Origin: Chlamydoabsidia padenii
Taxonomy: Eukaryota; Mucoromycota; Mucoromycetes; Mucorales; Cunninghamellaceae
NCBI GenBank assembly: GCA_025330725.1
Contig: JAIWND010000008.1
Location: 124,001-188,000 of the forward strand
Reading direction: 5' to 3'
DNA length: 64,000 bases
The position numbers were made by a program, and so were the translations under genes. Each line of letters starts with the position of its first letter. Position 1 is the first letter of the stretch. Shown here in pieces: positions 10,986 through 23,055 of the stretch. The notes under the pieces were generated by a model that saw only the letters and a list, made by a program, of their open reading frames with translations, ran no database searches and was not told the origin of the DNA.

Positions 10986-11935
10986 TATTGTAGATTCCAA
11001 AGTATAATGTAAAGTAAAATGAGAGAGAGAGAAGTGAAAGAAAAGCAAAAAAAAAAAAGGGGGGAAAGCGGGAAATATATAAAGCCTGGATAAAGTCCCG
11101 CCTCAAAACGACCGTGTGTGTTACACCAACTCGAACTTTACACAAAAATGTGAGTTTGCTGCGTGACAAACAACAATACCACTGTTGCATAACCTTTCTC
11201 TCTTTCACTTGTGTGCACAATGAAAGGTAATCTGTCTTAATAACAGTACAACTTTATAGCAGTACAACTTTATAACAGTACAACAGTAAGGGGTGCTAAG
11301 CAAAAAAAGTAGAGTAGATGGATAGACCTTGTTCAATCATAATGAGCCATAGGCTAGGCATAGTCGCCTACCAATTTACATGCTTTGCCTTTCTACTTTA
11401 CCATGTTAAAAACCGCATGGAGAAGACTAGATGTTTTTTGGGGAGGCCCTAAAAATTCAAATCCCGCCAGTACTCATGGGGGATTTCAGATTAGACAGAG
11501 TGCCTGTGTACGTGTATGTGTCACCACTATGTTATCATGTCATGCTAGATGTGTCATGTTGATGGCTCATGCTTTTTTGAAACAACGTTTCTTTTTGGAA
11601 GTACCGTAATGATGGCCCGAGTTACTGACTTTACCATTCATGCATCTTGAATGGTGCTTGATCGAATCCACTTTTATTCAAAATGGACATTATTAGTAAA
11701 TCAGGATCGATTTATTGAGCAATGTATTTTGCTTATAGTGAAGCTGCCTTTTCAGTGTAGAAATAAGACAAGCAAATTCTTTTTTTTTTTTTTTTTCTTG
11801 CCAGTGCTTGGACGATTCTACTCTCAAAGCGGTGTTTGATGTGCGAGCGAGAACATTCAAAGCCCGACTCAGTGACTTTTACAAAAAAAAAATCCATTTC
11901 CTCAATTTCACGACCTCTCTTTTTTTCCATCAATC
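10986..11935. other. Divergent intergenic region (forkhead / PRP17)
   Basis: Shared upstream region of two divergently transcribed genes. It contains short direct repeats of 'gtacaactttata' near 11250-11285 and the motif listed at 11456. Open frames here, for example 11385-11609, have no support. Confidence 0.5.
11456..11468 (+). promoter_or_regulatory. TTCAAATCCCGCC motif
   Basis: Consensus copy of the recurring composite motif. It lies about 470 bp from each of the two divergent start codons (forkhead 10985, PRP17 11936). Confidence 0.45.
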
Positions 11936-13986
11936 ATGGATTCTCTTAACCACTATGGCTCCAGCAGCGATGAAGAAGATACCAATACCACACCTTCTTT
12001 TACCACTACTACCTCTTCAAAAGCTATGGTAGTTAATACTGCTCCTGATACTGGATTCGATGTAAGTAAAAAAAATATATATATACGTCATTCTAACTCA
12101 TATCCTCCCACTTTCTTCATAGCAAATGAATAGGGATCGGCTGTATACAGCGCCAACAGCAACAGAACTAACAGTGAATGTGACATATGACGATATGAAT
12201 CAACCCATGGTAGGACCCATCAATCCCTTCTCCGAACGACGATTGGCTACTCAAAACCTGGTGACGGGCCATGTAGAACAACAAGCAATCAGTGAAACCG
12301 ACTTTCGAACACAAATGCGTACATTTGAATCCTATGGCTATGCACGGGATCCATCAGCAAATACAGCAAACCTCGCGGGACAAATAGGACACGGAGTGAA
12401 TGGTACTGGATACGTGGGTGATCTCTCTGCGGCTGCCCAAATGCGGGGAGCAACCATCTTTGACCGGGCACCTAAAGCCTTTCGACACAATCAAGACCAA
12501 AAGAAGAAACGGGCAAAGAAAGGCGATCCTGGGGTATTGGAAGGTGAACATGCATATAAAGGACCTTGGGCTGGTTATGAAGATGATGGATATGAAGATC
12601 GTGGACCTCAACAACAGCAACAAGTAGAAGAAAACGAAGAACAAGATGAAGGTATAGAACATGGACAACAAGACGAAGACATACCTGAAGAAGTACATGA
12701 TGATGCGACACAACAAGATCGGAAATCACAACCTGTGGGCAATGAAACAACGAAATTCCATGGTGCACAAGAACATGATTACTTGGGTCGAACTTATATG
12801 GCTGTACCTCAAGATTTGGATGTCAATTTGAATGGTGAACCTGGATCTCAAGCTTGCTTTATTCCAAAGAAGCTGATTCATACTTGGGATGGACATAAGA
12901 AGGGAACTACTGGTATTCGCTTCTTCCCTGGATCTGGTCATCTGTTATTAAGTGGAGGAATGGATAATAAAGTCAAGGTAAAAAGAGAAAAAAAGAGAAA
13001 AAAGGAATAGTACTAACTCTCTCTCTTTTTTTTTCTTTCTTTTTATATAGATCTGGGATGTATATCATGACCGAAGTTTGCTACGATCTTACATGGGACA
13101 CAGTAAAGCCGTACGCGATATTGCATTCAACAATGATGGACGAAGATTCTTAAGTGCGGGCTATGATCGGTGCGTCAAACTCTGGGATACTGAAACTGGT
13201 CAATGTATTCGTTCTTTCTCCACTGGCAAGATTCCTTACTGTGTGACATTCAACCCAGGTAAACAAAACGTCTTTTTGGCTGGTTATTCCGACAAGAAGA
13301 TCATCCAATTCGATTGCAACACAGGACGAATCACACAAGAATACGATCAACATTTGGGTGCTGTCAATACAATTACATTTGTTGATGATAATAGGCGATT
13401 CATCTCTACTTCTGACGACAAGACGATGCGGGCTTGGGAATATGATATTCCTGTGGTGATCAAATACATTGCTGAACCTGATATGCACTCTATGCCTTCT
13501 GTTACTTTACATCCAAATAGTAAGTAACTCGGAAAATAGGAATGGATTATTAACCCTTTCTTTATCTACTCCTAATATAGAAAAATGGATCGCCTGTCAA
13601 TCTTTGGATAATCAAATTCATGTTTATGGTGCTCGTGACCGATTCAAAGTGAATCGCAAGAAACATTTCTCTGGTCACTTGGTAGCTGGCTATGCATGTA
13701 AACCTGGCTTTTCTCCTGATGGTAAATTCCTCAGTAGTGGTGACTCTAATGGCAATGTGTGGGTATGGGACTGGAAAACATGTAAAGTGCTCAAAAAGTT
13801 CCAGGCTCACAGCAAGGTCGTGGTCAATACCGAATGGCATCCTCATGAAACTTCGAAAATGGCTACTTGCTCCTGGGATGGGGTAAGTTTAGAACAAGAC
13901 AATGTTAGGGAGTGGGGGGGGTAATGGTTTGTATATACTAACTCACCTTTTTCTTTATTACATAGTTTATTCACTACTGGGACTAG
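11936..13986 (+). CDS. PRP17: Pre-mRNA splicing factor PRP17/CDC40 (WD40)
   Basis: Second-step spliceosome factor. Model join(11936..12061,12123..12977,13051..13519,13581..13882,13966..13986), 590 aa, all joins in frame. The N-terminus is acidic and disordered ([15 protein letters not shown]), then the Prp17 signature follows: [38 protein letters not shown] and [20 protein letters not shown]. The C-terminal half forms WD40 blades: [80 protein letters not shown] and [18 protein letters not shown]. The last exon encodes only FIHYWD and stop, matching the conserved end of the family. Length and domain order match fungal and animal CDC40. Very high confidence. Confidence 0.96.
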
Positions 13987-14522
13987 TTTAGATGCTGTTT
14001 TTTTTTATCTTGTTATTATTTAACTGCCATTCTACTAAATAAAAATGATTCCATATTATGTAATTAATAAAAACATGTTACTTTTGCTTCAATGGAGCCA
14101 TGATGATCGGTGTTTGAAGAATGATGAATCAGTATGCTCAATGGAGAGGATAAACTTGATTGGAATATGGTCACATTGATCCTGGTTGGACTTGTCAATC
14201 AGGGCGGGACTTCAATTATTTTTCCTGCATGAATATCGGCATTTAAATATTAAAAGTTGTGAAAAGGGATGCAAATGATCATGCAAGGTATACAACAGCC
14301 ATATTTTTTATGATAGTGCAATAGAGACATTATAAGAAGAAATGACTATGTAGTTCAAGAAGTATTAATACAATAAAGTGATACAAAAATCGGATGCTCA
14401 TCTCCGCTTTATTTTTTATTAGATGTGATAAAGATAATAATACAACAAAGGTAATAATACTAAACTAAGATAAGTAAGAAGATAAAGATGTGATAATAAA
14501 AAGGGGGAATGATAAAAGCCAG
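13987..14522. other. Convergent 3' intergenic region
   Basis: Lies between the 3' ends of PRP17 and the kelch gene. AATAAA-type poly(A) signals occur near 14037. A GGGCGGGACTTCAAT sequence near 14202 and CGGCATTTAAAT at 14237-14248 resemble the composite motif although no start codon is close. Confidence 0.4.
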
Positions 14523-16662
14523 TTATTCCATACCATGGGGTTTACTGACACCAAGGAGAGGACCACTAACCGAATTAGTTTTGGTGTTACGCACAGCCTC
14601 CTCGTCCGAGTAGATTTCAATCTTGGCGGGCTGAGAGTAAGCGGTGTGAGAACCATCATCCGAAGTCAGACTTGTCATTGGTTGAGAAGAATATTCAGTC
14701 ATCGAATCACCGGGCACACGAGAGATATCAAGCGATTGATGTCTTGGATCCATTTGTTGAATTTCGAATTCCTGTCGTTGTTTTCTCTTGCGGAAGAACC
14801 ATACCAATGCAAAAGCGGTCAAGGTGAACTATATATAAAAGGAGATGGTTAGCATTTTTTTTTTTTTTTTTTTTTGTGAGTTTCTTTTTACTTACCCCAA
14901 CAACAGCACTACCAATAGATATTCCAACAATGGCACCAGTGGATAATACGTTACCTCCTTTACCTTGTGGTGCTTCTTGTGATGAGCCTTGAGATCCTTG
15001 TGTTGATTGGGCAAGCCAGGCAGGATTATTGACATCCGTCACATTTAGTACCCATGTATCGTTACGAAGCTTGATATTGTTGTCATAGCCAAATAGGATA
15101 AACACATATGATTCACTCGTCGTTGGTGATTGATACAATACAGCTATAAGTGAAAGGAATGAGCAAGATTGAGACCCAATTCTTTGGTTTCGTTATGATC
15201 ATATCCATCGATTTACTTACATGAATGACCTATTGTAAAATAAATATTAGTTAGTATACAAAGTAAAGAAGAGTGGAAGATATTCCTTACCTGATCGGGG
15301 TCCAGGGCCACTACTTCCCAAGCTTAAAGGTGTATAGGCTTTTTGTTGATAATCATAAAAGTATGCAAAATCACTGACAGGCATGACAGCTATTTCAATC
15401 AAACAGAAAAGTAGTTAGTTGACGAATTTCGTCTTTTTTGCATCCATTTTGAGTAATACATGAATCGGAGTTTTGAACACCTCCATAAATCAAAAGCTTG
15501 GTCGTGCCTGGGACTAGATGTGGGAAGGAATTGTTAGTTAGTTCATCAGTCAGTACTCTTACCAAAAGGAAGCTTACTCAAGTCTGCCGTGTGATATTTT
15601 CTTGGTACCACATTTTGCCCAGTAGCATTATCGTATCCCCAAGAGGCGCTTTTAGTGTCAAACCAGGTGATAAAATTCATGGATGTATAGTAACCAGTGG
15701 TGTTGTATGAATTCCCTTGAGCGCCGCCAATCATATAGATAAGTCCATTAGGTGCCAAAGTAGCTGTATAATCGTAAGCGACGTTGCCAGTGACGTTAAA
15801 TGAAGACCATTGAAGCTATATGGTACAAACAATGATGAGTGGATTGAATAACTTTTTTGTTTGTTTTGTTTTCCCAAGAGGATTTTACCGTTCCATAATT
15901 TAAAACACTGATTTGATTTGGTACGATCACACCGGTATTATTACTATATAAAGGAAGTTAGCAATCCAATTCATCCATTCCATGTCAACTTACATTAATC
16001 CACCCCAACTAAATAGCTCCGAGTCATCCACATCAACGAGGGCACCCGAGCTCCTATAAAATGATAAAACAATCGTTAGTCTTTCCATGATCATCGTCAT
16101 CCATTTTCCATATACATACGCATAATAAGGTAAGGTGTTGGGCACATTTGTCCAGGTCTTTGATTGAGGATCATAAATAATAGTCGAATTGGTCAAAACA
16201 GTATTGTTTCTACCAAACCCACCACTAATGAGAAGTCTGGTCTTGTTGTTGATAGAGGCCACTTGTAATCCCGCATTTGGTTCCAACACAAAATTACTTT
16301 GTGGTGCTATAGGTGTCCAATAATCATTGCTGGCGCTGACGTTCTTAAAGTCGAAACTAGCGAGATCAATATAAAAAAAGTCGGAGGTGGATGGTGTATA
16401 GATAAAGGTGTTGGGTTCGTAGCCTGTATATCCACCATAACAGTAGATCTTGTTACTTGCTAGTCCGCAACCTATTATGTGTAATAGAATGGTTTGATTG
16501 TAGGACAAGATGTTAACAATCAAGCAAGAGGATCAAGTCAAATATCTTTTTTTTTTTTTTTTTACCTTGATAAGCCCGAGCATCAGTACCTTGAGTAGGA
16601 GTAAAGAAGAATGTAGAAAATACCAATGTTTTAATCAACAAAAAGTATTTCCTGTTCAACAT
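14523..16662 (-). CDS. Kelch-repeat type I membrane protein
   Basis: Predicted secretory-pathway protein with an extracellular or luminal kelch beta-propeller. The start at 16662 gives a signal peptide (MLNRKYFLLIKTLVFSTFFF). Kelch blades follow: SNKIYCYGGYTGY, KTRLLISGGFGRNNTVLTNS, MAPNGLIYMIGGAQGNSYNT and a block with LLIYGG near 15500. Many Asn-X-Ser/Thr sites occur in this part. One membrane helix (GAIVGISIGSAVVGV, across an intron near 14830-14895, to FTLTAFALVWFF) is followed by RKRKQRQEFE and a Ser/Thr-rich cytoplasmic tail of about 80 residues ending GVSKPHGME. About eight introns; outer limits firm, inner ones approximate. Such single-pass kelch proteins are common in Mucoromycota; the ligand is unknown. 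Confidence 0.85.
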
Positions 16663-17465
16663 TGCATGTATAAGAAGAAGAAAGTGTTGAACAATGGAAA
16701 GAAAAAAGAGGAAATAGAAGTTTGCGTTTTTGAAATCCAGGGCACCCTTCTTATTAAATTTAGTCGGGGCTTAAACTTCCATATGTTAACCTGTGTCTCC
16801 CTCTCTCTTTTTCTCTTTCTTACTAAACCAACATTACTTGGTCCATTAGATGGCATGACCAAGATTACCTGTAACAAGCTTGAATAGATCTTGAAGGTTC
16901 AATTTGCAAGTAGGAATGACGAAAAAGAAACCACTTCTTCTAAAACAGACTTGGTGTTACTCAACCTCTCCCCGAAAAAAAAAAAAAAAAAGAAAACTAC
17001 TTCTTTGTGGCTACCCGGTATGGCTTGGAACTCGGCTTAACAGATAATGAATGGATTGGGAATTTTTGAATAGTTTATTAGTTATAGATGATTAGCTAAT
17101 GCACATTTGTTGACTTGTTAATAAAAGATAATCTTCTTCTTTTTACATGTATTCTTTTTTTATGATGAATGGGTTACGGTTGGCTGGGGAATAGATGTAC
17201 TGTACCTGTGTTACCCTAATGGAATATATATTACAAACGAAGACATCTTGGGTAATCCGTGAGTCCAGTGAAGCGCCACATTTTTCTTTTATATGGATAT
17301 TATTCTTGATTTTCGTTTCCAAAAAGGGATATTGATGTAAAAAGACAATGGGAACCCAAATCATGCGTTCAATACAATGATGATTTTAATAGGATGGTCA
17401 ATCATGGAGACAGAAAAGTTAAATCAAAGAGTGTTTTATTATTTATTTGTACAAGAAGGCTACTT
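16663..17465. other. Intergenic
   Basis: Upstream of the kelch gene and downstream of the SAC3 gene. AGTCGGGGCTTAAACTT near 16763 loosely resembles the composite motif. Otherwise AT-rich sequence with an A run at 16977-16992. Confidence 0.4.
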
Positions 17466-18681
17466 TTAAGCAAAGGATAATAATGGTCGTTTTAATCGTC
17501 GTTCTAATTCATACATGTGAAGCTTTAGTATGCCTTCAACAACAGCCCCTAAATCTAAATGTATCCAAAAAAAGACGATATGAGTTCCCCGGTTTATGAG
17601 AGGTTTTATGTTTCTTTTCTATACTTACTTTCTGCACCACCCTTTACAGGTTCGATGACATGTTTCTTTGCCACTTCGTCAACCCATATACATCCCAAGT
17701 CAAAGAGATCACCCCTACAAAAAAAAAAGGGCGGAGAATAAGTCCCATTATCCATCTTCTTCTTTTTCTTTTTCCATCCCTACCCAGTAGCAGTTCGATC
17801 CCCCATGGGTTGTTCAGGTATCACTGGAACGACAAAAGGTGTCCAGTTGAAAGGTACATCGACCAAATATTTGTTGTATGTTTGGATCTTCTTGTTGGCT
17901 AAATGGATGGCTTCAGCAATAGTCACTACGGGGGAAAAATCGGTTAGTACCAAATTAGGATGATCTATTTACCCATTCCTTATCTATGTTACCTTCTCCA
18001 ACTTCAAAATGACAAGTTGTTTTTTCCACCGCCACCACCAGAGCACGCATCTTGACTGTACAAAAAAAGAGAGGTGATTTGTAGTTAATAAAAGGCTACA
18101 AGATGATGTTGAGAAGAGATGAGTTGAGACTTACGTATAGCATGATGATCCGCTTTTAAGGGTTGATTGATGACAGAGTTGGTAGAGAGCCAGTTTACTT
18201 CTTGATCCAAACGGTCTTTAATAGTAATAGGATTCATCACCAGGATGCGGTAATCGGAAATTACATCGATGTTCACTAGATCGAGTAGTTTTGGTATCTA
18301 TCAAAAAATAAAAATAAATTCATCAGTATCGTTAATCAACACATTCCTCCTGTTTGATCATCTTTCTTACCTTGATAAGCATGTCCTTTAGTGAGTTGGT
18401 GCCTGGCCAATAGGTAAATACAAATGGCACTCGGACTTTGGGATTATATTTCTTCAAAGAGTCTGCAAATTGTTCTAATCGTTCTTTTTCATCCGTCCAG
18501 TGCTGGGTCCTATAATATAAAAAGCATGAATCAGAGACCTACGCCATTGATACCTCTTGTCACTTACATATGTATATCATCACCATCATCATGTCGTATT
18601 TCAGACAGGGAAAAGATCACAGCGCCAAGTTCATCGACCGCCTAAGCAAATAATTAATAAAAGTTAGTCCGCTATTCATGT

Positions 18682-18719
<38 letters not shown>

Positions 18720-21700
18720 CGCCGAGTTTACCCGTCCATAAGTGATGTCTTGGTTTTTGATAGATCGAATCGTGATTCGGCAATCTTCATAGCACTTTAC
18801 ACGTCTGGAGAATGTGTCGTCCAATCCAAATTTAGTCTTGAACCATTGAGATGACGGTAAAGTATCATCAGCCACATTGAGCCAAAGTTGCCAGCCAGGT
18901 TGTACAGCGTCTTCTTCCATTCGTGACCGGATGCCGTCCCATTTTGATCGGATAAGAGGATAAATCGAGTCAGCATAATCAACAGTGTCCCAAAGTCCCA
19001 CAGGAAGAGAAGATGCATGATTGGACTAGTAAGAAAAAAAAAAGACAAGGTAGACTATTAGTCGAGAATCACCGTAATGAGATCATTCATGCAACTCACA
19101 TTAGCTGCTGTCAGAGCCGAGTTTTCAAGATCCAAAGAGAGTGCTGCCTTTGCTTGAATAGAATCATCGAATGCCCGGGTATTGTTGTTGGTAAAAGAAT
19201 CATTCCATGGCTTTGGTGAGTTGTTGTCATTGTTGTGAGTTTGTCCACCAGGGTAGAAGAAGGTGCTAAAGTGGTGCTGTTGGACTCGTTCGGTAGTCCT
19301 CGATCGTCGAGAGGCGATGCGTTGTCGTGCCCGTCGTAACCATGATTTTGAACAACGTTTGGCGATAGTATGACTACGGTGCATAGCTTGAATGGTACGG
19401 CTAACAGTTTCCTTCAGGACCGCGGCAGCAAGTTGGGCGGTCAGTCGCTTTTTCACTTGAGATTTAATCACCGCCTGCCTTTGTCGATTAATTTCAATTT
19501 CCCTAAGCTTTGCCTCATGTTTGGCCTTTCGTTCAGCTTCCAATCGTTCTTGTGCGTGTCGTTCCAATCGTTGCCGTTCTTCGTTCACTGCTCGTTCTGC
19601 TTCCATAATCTGTTGTGCCAATTGTCGTTCCTTGAGTTCCGTTTCTTTTCGTTCGCGTTCCATCTTTTCACGCTTTGCGGTTTCGTATTGCTGTATTTTT
19701 TCCCGTTGAGCCCTTAGTTGAATGTCAATTTCTTCTTGTCGTTTCTTCACCTGTTCCGCAAGTAGACGCTGTTTCTGCTGCTTTTCTTGTTCTTGCTGCT
19801 GCTGCTGTTGTTGTTGTTGTTGATGCTGTTGTTGATCTGTTAATTGTCGGTGTTGTTGATGCTGATAGGCTGGTGCTGTATTGTTTAATGCATTATTCAA
19901 GGTAGCTTGAACACCACCACTGAATGTTATAGGACGAGATGGTATTAATGAATGTGTCCGTTGCAGTTTAGGAGTTGTGTTGGTGCCATTGACAATATCT
20001 TGTAAAGTATAACCACTTTTCTTGGGCTCGACTAGAAGGAGTGATCGGCGTTGTTTTGGATTTGATAGAGGTTCTAATAGAGGAGATATGAGTATCATTG
20101 TTCATCTACAATTGTATTTTTGATAGAGTTTCACTTACCAATGAAAAATATGCCCCTTCCAGTAGCAACATTTTTCTGATGGAAGCGAACCACAGGACCA
20201 CCAGGAGTATAATCTACTGTGAGACCATAAACTTGAGCGTCTTCTATCACCATATCCACCGTGTCATAACCCAAATGTTGACGAAGGAATTCCGCATCCA
20301 CACCAGGCTGTCGATGTGCCGCATTCATCGCCTTTAGAGCACCTTTTCGGACATTAGGGAAATGCCATTCCAGCATACAGGCCATCAAGAAGGGAGTTCC
20401 AGGATCACCCACCAACTTGAAAAACTGAGTGTAAAAGTTTTGACTTGCTTGGACATTTTCAGGCTTGTTTCGTCTTGAGGATGTTTCCATGATTTCATTG
20501 TTGCGTTGGATCAGACCATAGAATTCCAAAGCACGCTGCACGTAAGGGTGTAAGAAGAGATGTTTAGGCAGTGTTTGTATCTTATTAACAGCATCAGGAT
20601 CACGAATATGACTGATAAGGTGATAAGCACGGAATTCAGGTTCGTTGTCCATCTCCAAGCCTTCTTCACGTAGATCTTCATAGAATTCCATCAAACTGAG
20701 TAAGACTAACATAAGAAGAAAGAAAGAAAAAATCAAGCTACCCATTAGTTTCTTTTTCAATCCCCCACTTTTTTCTATTATTATATTACCTTTTCGAAGT
20801 TGTTCCGTTTCTTGTTGTTCACTAAAGCGTTCTTCATCCAGTTCACACATTTCATGGAGACACAGAATGTGGAAGCGAGCAATACGTTCATGAGCAGCCA
20901 CAGCAGATTCATCACGGATGTTTTGCAGAGTAAAATCTTGACGAATGGATCTGGTTCGATCACGTAAGAAGGGATGACATTTCTCTAAAGGTTGTTGTTC
21001 CAGGATAGTGCCCATCAGGTAGTCCAAAGTCTTGATCAATACAGGAGGTGGCCGCACATCACAAGGAAGAGGTTGTTCATTACCAGCAGCAGATCGTCGA
21101 TATGTCTTGACAGCTTTACTTGGGTCCACATTTCCACTATCGTCCTATAAAAAAGTATGCCCCAAAATTCCAAGTTAGTCCAACAAAACTCTGGTTACAA
21201 GACATCCTTTTGCTTTACCATTTCCAAAGAGTCGAGTCCATTTTGCAGATCTCTTTCAACCATTTCAAATTCAGGACACATAGTTGTACAAGTACCCCGA
21301 AAGTCGATCGCATCTTCCAGTCGAGTAGGTGCATTTGGATCAGGAATAGTGCCATTCAAGATAGCAAGACGGCGTTCTTCGATTCGATTTTGCTTCATCT
21401 ATAATAAAGTCATAAAATAAACAAATGAGTATAAAGTTCCAGTGCTTTTCATCTTTTAACCTGTTTACCTCGTCATAAGTTGCCGTCTTGTTTGTTGAGC
21501 CAAAACGAGCAGCCCGATCTGCCTTTGTCGATGCTTTTTTGCGTTGAGAGGTTGTCAAGTTGTTTAAAGTTACAGTGTCATCGTGATCCTCCTCCAGGAA
21601 TAATGGCAGTCGTTTCTGAAGTTCTTTTTGTTTCTTCGGATTAAATACAGAGTTCTTCTTATCAAAGCCGAAAGGTGATTGATTGAATGTTGTAGAGGTG

Positions 21701-21966
21701 CTGTTGTTGGAATTCGTTGCTGTAAATTTGAATGGCGTGTTTCCAGTAAACGCTGGGGCTTTACCAGTGTTACTACTGAATGCAGAAGTGTTGTTATTAT
21801 TGTTGTTGTTGTTGAATTTACCAAAGCTCTTCTTTCCCGTATAGTTGCCACTATTGTAATGATTGTTGTTCTTGTTCGTCTTGTTATTGTTGTTGGAATG
21901 CCCTCGCCCTGATAACATTAGTGTCAACGCATCGTCCAAGGATACATGCTGTGGCTGTTTGAACAT
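17466..21966 (-). CDS. SAC3: SAC3/GANP-family mRNA export (TREX-2) scaffold
   Basis: Scaffold that links transcription to nuclear pores with Thp1, Sus1 and Cdc31. The start at 21966 opens MFKQPQHVSLDDALTLMLSG, then an Asn-rich, FG-like N-terminus (NKNNNHYNSGNYTGKKSFGK, TPFKF, SPFGF) able to contact nucleoporins or Mex67. The SAC3/GANP domain starts at FRGTCTTMCPEFEMVERDLQ and includes LPCDVRPPPVLIKTLDYLMG and RFHILCLHEMCELDEERFSE; the PCI-like part ends QNFYTQFFKLVGDPGTPFLM ... VDYTPGGPVVRF. A Gln run leads into a long charged coiled coil (19.5-19.8 kb) with a basic, Ile/Leu-containing segment typical of the Cdc31/Sus1-binding region. The C-terminal third resembles animal GANP rather than yeast Sac3. 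Many short introns; the stop at 17466 follows RRLKRPLLSFA. The last exons are less certain than the SAC3 domain. Confidence 0.88.
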
Positions 21967-22144
21967 GATGATTAGACAAAGGACAAGCACGCTATAATTA
22001 TGGGGTTGGATAAAAGTAGAGGGAGTGAAAGAAACAACAAAAAGGATTAGAGAGAAAGGACTATTTGTATTTTACATTCCGACATCCTACGTCGGTCGTT
22101 TGATTGATCTGGTATAAAACGATACTCCGACAGGCTTTCCATGG
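21967..22144. other. SAC3 upstream region
   Basis: Short upstream region before the tandem repeat. No clear element seen. Confidence 0.4.
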
Positions 22145-22757
22145 GACAAGTGATGACCATGAGCATTCCTTAGCCTATTTCCAACAAAGTTTACATAATG
22201 GCCATTGTACCATGTCCCTTGTATGGAGCACCATAGCATCAAGATTTTTTTACCCTGATTTTTGTGAAAAAAAAAAAAGTAGAATGAAAATTGACACAAT
22301 AGATAAAATTTATTTCAAACCCCGCTTACTCTCGCTTTGAATCTTGGGAGAGCTCTACTGCCTTAATGAACAAGCGATGCTAATGACAAAAGTAACCATG
22401 TGCATTCCTTAGCCTATTTACAACAAAATTTACATAATGGCCAATATACCAAGTCCAATGTATGGAGCAGTATAGCCTAAAGATTGTTTTAACCTGACTT
22501 TTGTAATTAAAAAAAAGTGACAGAACGAAAATTGACACACAAGGCCAAACTTATTTCAAAACCCGCTTACTCTCGCCTGGAATCTTAAAAGGACTCTACT
22601 AGTTTAATGAACAAGTGATGCTAATGACAAAAGTGACCACGAGCATTCCTTGATCTATTTCCAACAAAGTTTACATAATGGCCCTTGTACCAAGTACCTT
22701 GTACGGAGCAGTATAGCCTCAAGATTGTTTTAACCTAACTTTTGTAAAATAAAAAAG
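22145..22757. repeat. Tandem repeat, 240-bp period, about 2.6 copies
   Basis: The word 'gcattcct' recurs at 22162, 22402 and 22642, exactly 240 bp apart. The flanking sequence matches over the whole unit: 'tttacataatggcc', 'tatggagca', 'gattgttttaacct', and 'acccgcttactctcgc' at the unit end. Copies differ by scattered substitutions, so the array is not new. No unit-long open frame is shared. Each complete unit carries a TTCAAAMCCCGC motif. Confidence 0.92.
22314..22325 (+). promoter_or_regulatory. TTCAAACCCCGC motif inside the 240-bp repeat
   Basis: First copy; the second unit has TTCAAAACCCGC at 22555-22566. It lies about 350 bp upstream of the SAC3 start. Duplication of the unit has therefore duplicated the motif. 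Confidence 0.4.
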
Positions 22758-23055
22758 GATATGTTTTGAGATTGGTGTTTTGAGAGAGGGTGGGGGTGCT
22801 TGCTGGGGAGTGCATCTTTTTTTTTTCAGGTGATTGATTATATGGCACTCATTTTCATGCCTGTCTGGGTTTCAAATTATCTGATATCTGGGGGCAGGGA
22901 AAGGCTCGTTGGTATAAACCATACCCTGCATAATTATCTAACAATACAACGACAAAAGTAAAAAGACAAGGCAAAGGAGAAGAAGCATTTATTCATTGAT
23001 GATTCATTGCATATGTATATCTAACTTTTAATCTATTCTATAAGGTCAGCCATCT
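22758..23055. other. Intergenic
   Basis: 3' flank of the UPF0652 gene. Nothing further is seen. Confidence 0.4.

Noticed and set aside
19370..19905. Plus-strand open frames opposite the SAC3 coiled coil
   Set aside because: Shadows of Arg/Glu/Gln codon runs on the coding strand.
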